A stretch of 13,947 bases of DNA from Actinomycetota bacterium (GCA_005793785.1 SXPW01000097.1:1-13947); one strand, 5' to 3'. Shown: positions 6,776-13,552, numbered from the stretch's first letter. Made by a program: numbers and translations. Notes: generated from the sequence alone by a model not told the origin.

Positions 6776-7270
6776 ATGTCAGCACGAGAAGTCATGACCT
6801 GGGACATTTTCGGCGTGTCGAGCCGCGAATTGGCGACGCAGATTGCCCGGTCGGGCTACGAACCCGACATCATCCTGGCAATCGCTCGTGGCGGGCTCCT
6901 CGCCGCCGGAGCCCTCGGGTACGCCTTGTCGGTGAAGAACACCTACACCCTGAACGTGGAGTTCTACACCGGGGTGAACGAACGATTGGCGATTCCGATC
7001 ATGTTGCCTCCGGTGCCGTCGATGGTCGACCTCAAGGATTCGCGCGTATTGATCGTGGACGACGTGGCCGACACGGGACACACGCTGAAGTTGGTGAACG
7101 ATTTCTGTGCCGGTCAGGTGAAGGAATCGCGCATCGCGGTGCTGTACGAGAAGTCGGCGTCGATCGTGAAGTGTGATTACGTCTGGAAGCGCACCGACGA
7201 GTGGATCAACTTCCCGTGGAGCGACAAGGAACCGGTCGCCAAGCGCGAGTGGAGCGTCAAGGACGCCTGA
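6776..7270 (+). CDS. Purine-type phosphoribosyltransferase (PRTase fold, Hpt1-like)
   Basis: This 164-residue cytosolic protein has the type I phosphoribosyltransferase fold, which transfers ribose-5-phosphate from PRPP to a base. The PRPP-binding loop is V-L-I-V-D-D-V-A-D-T-G-H-T-L (91-104), with the two acidic residues followed by D-T-G. An early I-A-R-G-G (36-40) matches the loop that contacts pyrophosphate. The C-terminal segment Y-V-W-K-R-T-D-E-W-I-N-F-P-W (135-148) resembles the small xanthine/hypoxanthine-guanine PRTases of archaea and many bacteria. The exact base (xanthine, guanine or hypoxanthine) is not decidable by eye. It is a single-gene unit with its own promoter and ribosome-binding site, converging on the ABC lipoprotein gene with a 6-nt gap. 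Confidence 0.85.
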   Translation: MSAREVMTWDIFGVSSRELATQIARSGYEPDIILAIARGGLLAAGALGYALSVKNTYTLNVEFYTGVNERLAIPIMLPPVPSMVDLKDSRVLIVDDVADTGHTLKLVNDFCAGQVKESRIAVLYEKSASIVKCDYVWKRTDEWINFPWSDKEPVAKREWSVKDA

Positions 7271-7276
7271 ACGCTC

Positions 7277-8461
7277 CTACGGCAGCGTGATGTTCGGGTC
7301 GATGAACTCGTTGGTCGCGATGTCGTCGGCAACGATGTCCGGTACGGCGAGGCCCTGCTCCCGCAGGATCGGGATGGCAAGTGAGATGAAGTCGTCGAGT
7401 CGCGGCGATTCGAAGTCGCCGAAGGTCGTCGTCGTGCCGTTGCCGACGATGCCGAGTTCCTTCATGGTGGAAACGGCGTAGTTGGCGAGGTCCTCGCTCT
7501 GTGACCACGTGGTATCGAAGCGTGTCACCACGTCGAGGATCGTTGCGACGGTGCGTTCGGGGGCACCGACGAAGTCGATCTGTGCCTGCTGCATCATCGG
7601 TACCAATTTGGCGAGACACGGACGCAACGCATCGAGTCGCAACTTGTTGATGGCGAGATTCTGCGGGTACGAGGTCCATCCCGCATCGTGCACGAGTTGA
7701 TAACCGACGTCGATCGCGCCCGACTCCAAGGTGCGGTAGCGATACGGTTCGCTCGTTGCGAACCCCTGATGCGCGACGTCGTCGGTGGCAAGTAGGAGCG
7801 ATCCTTTGTAGTTGCCGTCGACCTTGTCGGCGGGGACGGTCCCTTGAGCCACCAGATAACGCATGTAGGGGCGGTCACCAAAGACGCTGACCGCCGGCAC
7901 TTCCCGGGCGATGTCGGCGATGGAGGAGGCATTCGGGTGCTTCGATTTGTTCCACAGGATCACCTGCGGATTGATGGTGAGTCCATTGAAGACCGCGAGC
8001 GTCGGCGTCTCCGCGTATCGCGAGAGTGCGACGTCCGTGCCGACGTATCCGAACATGATCCCACCGTCGAGGAACATCTCCGTCACCACCGGCGACTCGA
8101 TGAACGGCCCGCCCGCTCGAATCTCGAGGTCGACACCCGTGTCTACGCCGTTGAAGACGAGCGAGCCGGTCGTCGCCCCGCGGGTGGCATCGACCACGTA
8201 GTCGTTGCCGAGCAGTTCGTAGATGCCCCCGTGTTCCGCCTGCGGATACCAATCGGTTTGCACCACGATGGGTGAGAAGCACACACTCGCGAGGTCGTTG
8301 GGATCGGGGAGAGAGGGTCCGTCGGTGACGGTCGTCGTGATCTCGACGACGTCGGTGGACTCCTCGGCGCATGCGACGAGCGTGACGAGGCCCGCCAATA
8401 GGAGTGCAATCGCGGTGCGGCGGCGCCCCGGCGTAGCGGTGGAACTTACGGTCGATGCCAT
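7277..8461 (-). CDS. NMT1/THI5-like ABC transporter substrate-binding lipoprotein
   Basis: This is the extracytoplasmic solute-binding part of the importer encoded just upstream. The 394-residue protein starts with arginines (13-15), a hydrophobic stretch (17-30) and a lipobox L-V-A-C with Cys31, so it should be a lipid-anchored protein. A Thr/Ser-rich linker follows. The ligand-binding domain opens with V-Q-T-D-W-Y-P-Q-A-E-H-G-G-I-Y (67-81), the pattern seen in NMT1/THI5-like proteins that bind thiamine pyrimidine precursors, nitrate, sulfonates or aromatics. ATG 8461 lies 16 nt inside the permease gene, so translation is likely coupled. The D-W-x-P-x-x-H-x-G pattern leans toward the pyrimidine (ThiY-like) branch, but there is no thi gene or TPP-riboswitch-like element near it, so the ligand stays open. 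Confidence 0.82.
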   Translation of the reverse strand: MASTVSSTATPGRRRTAIALLLAGLVTLVACAEESTDVVEITTTVTDGPSLPDPNDLASVCFSPIVVQTDWYPQAEHGGIYELLGNDYVVDATRGATTGSLVFNGVDTGVDLEIRAGGPFIESPVVTEMFLDGGIMFGYVGTDVALSRYAETPTLAVFNGLTINPQVILWNKSKHPNASSIADIAREVPAVSVFGDRPYMRYLVAQGTVPADKVDGNYKGSLLLATDDVAHQGFATSEPYRYRTLESGAIDVGYQLVHDAGWTSYPQNLAINKLRLDALRPCLAKLVPMMQQAQIDFVGAPERTVATILDVVTRFDTTWSQSEDLANYAVSTMKELGIVGNGTTTTFGDFESPRLDDFISLAIPILREQGLAVPDIVADDIATNEFIDPNITLP

Positions 8462-9219
8462 GGTGAGATCAGAAGCCTACGCAAGCCGGCAATCACCAGG
8501 AAGAACGCAAGTCCGATGACCGATGCCACCAGCGCGGTGACGAACATCGGGCCCGAGCGGGTGTCCTGAAAGAAGAAGGTGATGAGGCGCCCCAATCCCG
8601 GGGTGCCCCTCGTGAAGAAGAAATCCCCGACGATGGCACCGATCACCGCGAGACCCGACGCGATGCGCAAGCCGGCGAAGATGGTCGGACTGGCGGCGGG
8701 AAGTTGCAGGCGTACGAGACGCGTGAGGCGAGTGGCACCGGCGAGCGTGAAGAGGTCGTGCAACGGTGTGGACACCGATCGGATACCGAACAAGGTGTTC
8801 GCGGCGACCGGGAAGAACGCGATGAGCACCGTCACCATCACCCGCGCGCCGAAGGTTCCCCCGACCACGCGGATGATGATGGGCGTCAGCACGATGATCG
8901 GGGTCACCTGCACTGCGATGAGCCACGGCCACAGCGCCGATTCGATCGCGCGGGAGAATGCCATCGCCACCCCGAGGACGATTCCCACGAGCGTGGCGAT
9001 GGCGAAGCCGACGAGGGCAGCCGACAGCGAGATCCACGTGGCCGAAACGATGCGATCGAGCGTCGGGTCGTTCAGGCCCACGAACAACCGGTGAGGTGGG
9101 GGCACGATGAGTGCCGAACCGTCACCGGAGGCGAAATTGTTGTCGAGCGAATAGGCGAGTGCGTACCATCCGCCGAGAATGACCGTCAACACCACCATGG
9201 GCGGAACGATGCGCTTCAT
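8446..9219 (-). CDS. ABC transporter permease (NitT/TauT/ThiX type)
   Basis: This inner-membrane subunit forms the translocation path of the importer. The 257-residue protein shows about six hydrophobic segments (roughly 5-24, 60-85, 98-117, 126-143, 183-205 and 225-245). The cytoplasmic EAA coupling loop, T-L-A-G-A-T then L-Q-L-P-A-A-S-P-T-I-F-x-G-L-R (about 158-185), contacts the ATPase. The frame is open to 9255, but ATG 9219 overlaps the ATPase stop as ATGA and is clearly the better start. The TAA stop lies inside the substrate-binding protein gene. Confidence 0.9.
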   Translation of the reverse strand: MKRIVPPMVVLTVILGGWYALAYSLDNNFASGDGSALIVPPPHRLFVGLNDPTLDRIVSATWISLSAALVGFAIATLVGIVLGVAMAFSRAIESALWPWLIAVQVTPIIVLTPIIIRVVGGTFGARVMVTVLIAFFPVAANTLFGIRSVSTPLHDLFTLAGATRLTRLVRLQLPAASPTIFAGLRIASGLAVIGAIVGDFFFTRGTPGLGRLITFFFQDTRSGPMFVTALVASVIGLAFFLVIAGLRRLLISPWHRP

Positions 9220-9947
9220 GCGTGTCGCCCGAGCGAGGCGGCGATGGTTCCGCACAATTCGGCGAACGGTGGCGAGTAACGCAGTTCGTTCGTACGTCGG
9301 CCGGCGAAGGGGACGGCGAACTCCTCGACGATTCGGCCCGGCGCCCCCGACATGACGAGGATTCGGTCGGCGAGATAGACGGCTTCGTCGATTGCGTGGG
9401 TGACGAGAACGGCGCCGAAGCGCTGGTCGACGTGGAGGGAGAGCAACTCGTCGTGGAGGCGATGCCGCGTGATCTGGTCGAGTGCGCCGAACGGTTCATC
9501 CATGAGCAGGAGATCGGGGGATGCAGCCAGCGAACGGACGAGGGCGAGTCTCATCTTCATGCCGCCGGACAACTGGTGCGGCCACTTCGCTGCATGGTCG
9601 GCGAGGCCGCTCACGCGCAGCAATCGCTCGACGATCGGCTCGTCCCGGCGCGTCACGAAGAGTCGTGCATTGTCCGCGACTCGGCGCCAGGCGAGCAGGG
9701 CGGGTTCCTGGAAGACATACCCGACCGATCCAGGCCGACGATCGGAGTGGATGGCCGCCCCCGAAGTCGGTTCGAGCAATCCGGCGCTGATCCGCACCAG
9801 GGGGGTCTTGCCGCAACCGCTCGGTCCGACGACGGCGACGATTTCACTCGGGTGAACCGCGAACGTCAGGGGCCCGAGTGCGAGTGCTCCGCCGAACGTG
9901 TGGGAGATACCGTCGACGTGGACGACGGTCCGAGTCGTTATCGCCAT
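9216..9947 (-). CDS. ABC transporter ATP-binding protein (NitT/TauT type)
   Basis: This cytoplasmic ATPase powers the importer. The 243-residue protein has all the key motifs: Walker A G-P-S-G-C-G-K-T (41-48), Q-loop F-Q-E-P (79-82, Q80), signature L-S-G-G-M (126-130), Walker B with catalytic Glu L-L-L-M-D-E-P-F-G-A-L-D (146-157), and H-loop His184 (V-T-H-A-I-D-E-A). The residue after Walker A is Pro49, where this family usually has Ser or Thr followed by Leu. The frame runs open to 10307 across the GDPD gene, but homology begins at ATG 9947, which overlaps the last 10 nt of GDPD. The downstream permease overlaps its stop by 4 nt. Confidence 0.92.
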   Translation of the reverse strand: MAITTRTVVHVDGISHTFGGALALGPLTFAVHPSEIVAVVGPSGCGKTPLVRISAGLLEPTSGAAIHSDRRPGSVGYVFQEPALLAWRRVADNARLFVTRRDEPIVERLLRVSGLADHAAKWPHQLSGGMKMRLALVRSLAASPDLLLMDEPFGALDQITRHRLHDELLSLHVDQRFGAVLVTHAIDEAVYLADRILVMSGAPGRIVEEFAVPFAGRRTNELRYSPPFAELCGTIAASLGRHA

Positions 9948-10708
9948 TGTCCGCGCGACCGTATGACATCGCGCAACGTCGTTACACGATCGGTCATGAT
10001 GCCGTCCACGCCGAGATCGAGCAGCCGCGACATTTCCACCGGATCGTCGATCGTCCAGACATGCACGTGCAGGCCTGCGGCATGGGCACCCTCGACGAAC
10101 GACGATGTGACGATGGGGAGCGGCCCCTGCTTGACCGGAACCTGCGCCGCGAGTGGTACGGACTCGCCGTTGAACCGTGGTGTGCGACCCACCCACGTAC
10201 CGAGGCGAACCTTGGCGACGTCGCGCGGTCCCATCGAGGTGCAGACCTTCGAACCGTAGCGCTCGCGCACGGCGTCGAGCCGCGCGTCGCTGAACGAACC
10301 GATGCACACGCGGTCAAAGACGTCACCCTGATCGAGACGGGCCAGCAGGTACGGCAAGGCGTGATCGCTCTTGCAATCGATGTTGAACTTCGCCGACGGC
10401 CAACTGGTGAGCAGTTCATCGAGCCGCGGAATGGGTTCGCGACCTGCAACGCGGGCGGTTCCCACTTCTGCCGCGGTCATCTCCCGGATGAGACCCGGTC
10501 GACCGCACGTTCGTTGCAGATCGGGATCATGGAATGCGAACAACACGCCGTCACTCGATGCGTGCACGTCGGTTTCCATGTACCGGTACCCAAGGTCGTA
10601 GGCATGGGCGAACGCCGGCAAGGTGTTCTCGGGGTGTTCGCTCGCGCCACCCTGATGGGCAAAGGCAATCGGGAGCGGACCCTCGAGGAACGGGTGGGCG
10701 CTCGTCAT
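9938..10708 (-). CDS. Glycerophosphodiester phosphodiesterase (GDPD family)
   Basis: It hydrolyses glycerophosphodiesters, the deacylated phospholipids, to glycerol-3-phosphate and an alcohol. The 256-residue protein has a TIM-barrel pattern with A-H-Q-G-G (17-21), P-E-N-T (26-29), metal ligands E45 and D47 (M-E-T-D-V-H), D-G-V then F-H-D-P (59-62) with the second catalytic His60, and the closing V-W-T-I-D-D and D-G-I-M-T-D-R. The first motif has Gln19 where classical members have H-R-G, and residue 111 is Asp where many have Glu. Both may be subfamily variants. There is no signal peptide, so it should act in the cytoplasm on imported or internally produced diesters. It starts 34 nt after the acyl-CoA synthetase gene and overlaps the ABC ATPase by 10 nt. 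Confidence 0.9.
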   Translation of the reverse strand: MTSAHPFLEGPLPIAFAHQGGASEHPENTLPAFAHAYDLGYRYMETDVHASSDGVLFAFHDPDLQRTCGRPGLIREMTAAEVGTARVAGREPIPRLDELLTSWPSAKFNIDCKSDHALPYLLARLDQGDVFDRVCIGSFSDARLDAVRERYGSKVCTSMGPRDVAKVRLGTWVGRTPRFNGESVPLAAQVPVKQGPLPIVTSSFVEGAHAAGLHVHVWTIDDPVEMSRLLDLGVDGIMTDRVTTLRDVIRSRGQWR

Positions 10709-10742
10709 CGGCCGACTCGCATCCGTGCCAACGTGTCGATCG

Positions 10743-12293
10743 CTAGATCGAACGCCCGGCGTTGCGCCAGTATTCGTCCTTCAGGAGTCGCTTGTACAAC
10801 TTGCCCGTCGGATGACGGGGTAGGTCCGGTCGGAAATCCACCGATCGCGGACATTTGATGTCGGCGAGTTGCGAGCGACAGAACGCGATCAGTTCCTTGC
10901 CGAGCGCGGCGGCTTCCTCCGGTGTGGTCGGCATCGACACGGGTTGTACGACGGCTTTCACTTCTTCGCCGAACTCGTCGTTGGGAACGCCGAACACCGC
11001 GACGTCCACCACCTTCGGATGGTTGATGATCACGTTCTCGGATTCCGGCGGATAGATATTGACTCCACCCGAGATGATCATGAAGGCCTTGCGGTCGGTG
11101 AGGTAGAGGAACTTGTCGGCGTCCATGTAGCCGATATCGCCGAGGGTGCTCCAGCCACGTCCCTTGGGGTCGCGCGAGGATTTCGTCTTCTCGGGATCGT
11201 TGTGGTACTCGAAGACCGCTGGCGACTCGAAGAAGACCGCCCCCGTCTCGCCGGGGGGAAGTTCGTTGCCTTCCTCGTCGAGGATGTGCAACACGCCCGA
11301 GATGGCTTGGCCGACGGTGCCGGGGTGCGCGAGCCATTGTTCGGAATTGCAGTAGACGAAACCGTTCCCCTCGGTGCCCGCGTAGTACTCGTGGATGATC
11401 GGACCCCACCACTCGATCATCTTGCGTTTGACTTCCACCGGACACGGTGCCGCCGCGTGGATGACGGTCTTCAATGTCGATACGTCGTGACTGCGTTCGG
11501 CGTCGGTGAGTTTCAACATCCGAACGAACATCGTCGGCACGACCTGGGAGTGCGACACACCGAAGCGGGGGATGCAGGCGAGGTACTCGGCGGCGTCGAA
11601 GTGTTCCATGATCACGGTGGTACCACCGAGTCGGTGTACCGCCATGTTGAATCGCAACGGCGCTGCGTGGTAGAGCGGCGCGGGGGAGAGATAGATGGTC
11701 GATTCGTTGAAACCGAAGACGAATTGCGCCAACATCAGGAGTCCGGGAGGCGTTCCGAGTGGTTCCGGCTTGTACACGAAGGCAACACCCTTCGGTCGGC
11801 CCGTCGTGCCGCTCGAATACAACATGTCGGTGCCTTCGAATCGTTCCGCGAGCGGTGCCGCAGTCTGGCTGGCCACCGCACTCTCGTAGGAGTCGTAGTG
11901 GTCGGTGGTGCCATCCAACATGTAACGAGCGATGACGTTGGGTGTAGCGCCCACGATCGCTTCGGCTTGGTCGGCCTTGTACTTGGAGGTGATGAACACC
12001 TTGGCACCGCAGTCGTTGATGATGTAGGAGAGCTCGTCGGTGGTGAGTCGACTCGAACAGCAGGTATAGACGAGTCCGGCGTAGTGGCATCCCCACACGG
12101 TTTCGAAGAACCGCGGGTGGTTCTCCAAGCAGATCGCAACGTGGTCGCCCGGTTTCAGTCCGTGACTGGCCATCAGCTGGCTGAGCCGATTGGCACCCTC
12201 GTCCAGTTGTCCGTACGTGACGGAGACGCCGGTCCCCGCCATGACGATTGCCGCGCGGTCGGGTGCGGTTTCGGCGATTTTTCCGGGGAACAT
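10743..12293 (-). CDS. Acyl-CoA synthetase (FadD-like, AMP-forming)
   Basis: This adenylate-forming enzyme activates a carboxylic acid with ATP and joins it to coenzyme A. The 516-residue protein contains the P-loop L-Y-S-S-G-T-T-G-R-P-K-G (158-169), E-Y-Y-A-G-T-E-G (302-309), the ribose-binding G-D-I-G-Y-M-D (385-391), the hinge T-D-R-K (399-402) then I-S-G-G-V-N-I-Y-P, and the C-terminal catalytic Lys498 in P-T-G-K. The reading frame also permits GTG at 12302 (519 residues). I prefer ATG 12293 because a TACCTT -10 at 12304-12309 would start transcription between the two. It is divergent from an acyl-CoA dehydrogenase, which fits a fatty acid or related substrate (steroid side chain or aromatic-alkyl acids are also possible); chain length is unknown. 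Confidence 0.9.
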   Translation of the reverse strand: MFPGKIAETAPDRAAIVMAGTGVSVTYGQLDEGANRLSQLMASHGLKPGDHVAICLENHPRFFETVWGCHYAGLVYTCCSSRLTTDELSYIINDCGAKVFITSKYKADQAEAIVGATPNVIARYMLDGTTDHYDSYESAVASQTAAPLAERFEGTDMLYSSGTTGRPKGVAFVYKPEPLGTPPGLLMLAQFVFGFNESTIYLSPAPLYHAAPLRFNMAVHRLGGTTVIMEHFDAAEYLACIPRFGVSHSQVVPTMFVRMLKLTDAERSHDVSTLKTVIHAAAPCPVEVKRKMIEWWGPIIHEYYAGTEGNGFVYCNSEQWLAHPGTVGQAISGVLHILDEEGNELPPGETGAVFFESPAVFEYHNDPEKTKSSRDPKGRGWSTLGDIGYMDADKFLYLTDRKAFMIISGGVNIYPPESENVIINHPKVVDVAVFGVPNDEFGEEVKAVVQPVSMPTTPEEAAALGKELIAFCRSQLADIKCPRSVDFRPDLPRHPTGKLYKRLLKDEYWRNAGRSI

Positions 12294-12303
12294 GGTGACC
12301 ACG

Positions 12304-12309
12304 AAGGTA
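12304..12309 (-). promoter_or_regulatory. Putative -10 element of the acyl-CoA synthetase gene
   Basis: Read on the minus strand this is TACCTT, lying in the left arm of the 18-bp inverted repeat. Its end is 10 nt before ATG 12293 and only 1 nt before the alternative GTG 12302. This favours the ATG and a leader of at most a few nucleotides. No -35 box is clear. Confidence 0.4.
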
Positions 12310-12323
12310 GCGCAGCCGCTACC
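12306..12323. repeat. 18-bp inverted repeat in the divergent acyl-CoA gene promoter region
   Basis: GGTAGCG-cagc-CGCTACC is a perfect 7-bp inverted repeat with a 4-nt spacer. It sits in the 38-bp gap between the acyl-CoA synthetase ATG (12293) and the acyl-CoA dehydrogenase ATG (12332). Its outer ends form part of both divergent -10 hexamers (TACCTT and TACCCT). Position and symmetry suit an operator for a dimeric regulator such as a TetR- or GntR-type repressor, but it could simply be two back-to-back -10 elements. No regulator gene is in the window. Confidence 0.5.
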
Positions 12324-12325
12324 CT
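12320..12325 (+). promoter_or_regulatory. Putative -10 element of the acyl-CoA dehydrogenase gene (leaderless)
   Basis: TACCCT fits TANNNT and ends 6 nt before ATG 12332, the same spacing as at trpS. It overlaps the right arm of the 18-bp inverted repeat. GTGACC at 12295-12300 is a weak -35 candidate with a 19-nt spacer. Confidence 0.45.
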
Positions 12326-12331
12326 CGCACT

Positions 12332-13552
12332 ATGTCTGCAAACGCACCCGCCACCGCCGTCGCCTCGACGGCTGATGAAAAGCACGTCACCGACCTCGTC
12401 GAGGAGCTCCTCAACGACCTCCCTCCGGCCAGCACCGACGTGGTCACGTTCCTCGGTGCGCAATTCGATCGGGGACTCGCCTGGGTGAACTTCCCCGTCG
12501 GCCATGGTGGGCTCGGTCTGTCCCCCAAGTATCAACGCATCGTCAACGAGCGGGTCGCCGCGGCGGGCGGACCGAACGCGTACTACCGCAACCCCATCGG
12601 CTACGGCATGTGCGGTCCGACGGTGGTGGAGTGGGGCAGTGAAGAACAAAAGAAGCGTTATCTTCGGCCGTTGTTCACCGGTGAGGAAGTGTGGTGCCAG
12701 TTGTTCTCCGAACCCGGCTCGGGTTCAGATTTCGCCGGATTGAGCGGTAAGGCGGTTCGCGACGGGGACGAGTGGCTCGTCAACGCGCAGAAGGTGTGGA
12801 CCACCCTGGCGCACGTATCGAAATTCGGATTGCTCGTGGTACGCACCGACCCCGAGGCGGTCAAGCATGCGGGACTCACCGCGATGGTGGTGGACATGCA
12901 CGCCAAGGGTGTGGAAACCCGACCACTCCGCCAGATGACGGGTGAGGCGGAATTCAACGAGGTCTTCTTCACCGATGCTCGCGTGCCGGTGGCCGAGACG
13001 CTCGGCAAGCCTGGCGATGGTTGGCGCGTCTCGCTCACCACGCTGATGAACGAGCGCGTGGCAATCGGTGGCATCATTCCGCCGAAGGCCAGCGGACCGA
13101 TTCGGGAGGCGCTCAAGTTGTGGGAGCGCCTCGGGTCGGAACGAAAGACCGCGGCGACCCGCGACGACCTGATGCGGCTCTACATTCGGGCCGAGGTACT
13201 GCGTCTCACCAACATTCGTGCCGGTCAGATGCGCAAGGTTGGCGCTCCCGGTCCGGAAGGTTCGATCGGAAAAATGGCGAGTGCCGACCTGAACAAGGAC
13301 ACGTACGCCTTCTGCGTGCAACTGATGGGCGCCGACGGCATGTTGTACGGCGACTACTCGATGGTGCGACCGAACACCGCGATGGGCCCGACGGATGCGT
13401 TGCAGAAGTCGTTCCTGCGCAGCCGCGCCAACAGCATCGAGGGCGGTACCAGTGAAGTGATGCGCAACATCCTCGGTGAGCGGGTGCTCGGACTTCCCGG
13501 TGATGCGAGGGTCGATCGCGACAAACCGTGGAGTCAGGTACCCCGCAACTAA
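12332..13552 (+). CDS. Acyl-CoA dehydrogenase (FadE-like)
   Basis: This flavoenzyme forms the alpha-beta double bond in acyl-CoA, the first oxidation of beta-oxidation. The 406-residue protein has the FAD/substrate signature W-C-Q-L-F-S-E-P-G-S-G-S-D (121-133), then N-A-Q-K-V-W-T-T (151-158), and the C-terminal I-E-G-G-T-S-E-V-M-R-N-I-L-G-E-R (369-384). Aligned with medium-chain enzymes, the usual C-terminal catalytic Glu (Y-E-G-T) is Gly371 here. Glu241 in M-N-E-R-V-A-I-G lies where long-chain and isovaleryl-CoA dehydrogenases place their base, so the protein is probably active. Substrate is unknown. ATG 12332 has no Shine-Dalgarno sequence and a -10 hexamer 6 nt upstream. The TAA stop overlaps the ispH stop. 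Confidence 0.93.
   Translation: MSANAPATAVASTADEKHVTDLVEELLNDLPPASTDVVTFLGAQFDRGLAWVNFPVGHGGLGLSPKYQRIVNERVAAAGGPNAYYRNPIGYGMCGPTVVEWGSEEQKKRYLRPLFTGEEVWCQLFSEPGSGSDFAGLSGKAVRDGDEWLVNAQKVWTTLAHVSKFGLLVVRTDPEAVKHAGLTAMVVDMHAKGVETRPLRQMTGEAEFNEVFFTDARVPVAETLGKPGDGWRVSLTTLMNERVAIGGIIPPKASGPIREALKLWERLGSERKTAATRDDLMRLYIRAEVLRLTNIRAGQMRKVGAPGPEGSIGKMASADLNKDTYAFCVQLMGADGMLYGDYSMVRPNTAMGPTDALQKSFLRSRANSIEGGTSEVMRNILGERVLGLPGDARVDRDKPWSQVPRN

Noticed and set aside
8462..8480. Candidate riboswitch (TPP) or promoter just before the substrate-binding lipoprotein gene
   Set aside because: The region is inside the permease coding sequence, with no space for an aptamer and no conserved TPP-box pattern seen.
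9948..10307. Possible 120-residue N-terminal extension of the ABC ATPase
   Set aside because: It lies across the GDPD gene in another frame, and ABC homology starts only after ATG 9947.
10709..10742. Possible terminator between the acyl-CoA synthetase and GDPD genes
   Set aside because: The 34-nt gap has no stem followed by a T run, so read-through as an operon is more likely.
10705..12096. A 463-codon minus-strand frame overlapping the acyl-CoA synthetase gene
   Set aside because: It is a shifted frame of the same gene, dominated by Arg and His, without domains.
10869..12488. Very long open frame (539 codons) on the plus strand opposite the acyl-CoA synthetase
   Set aside because: It is antisense to a gene with every expected motif. 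The translation is rich in Arg, His, Val and Asp with no recognisable domain, as expected from high-GC codon bias.
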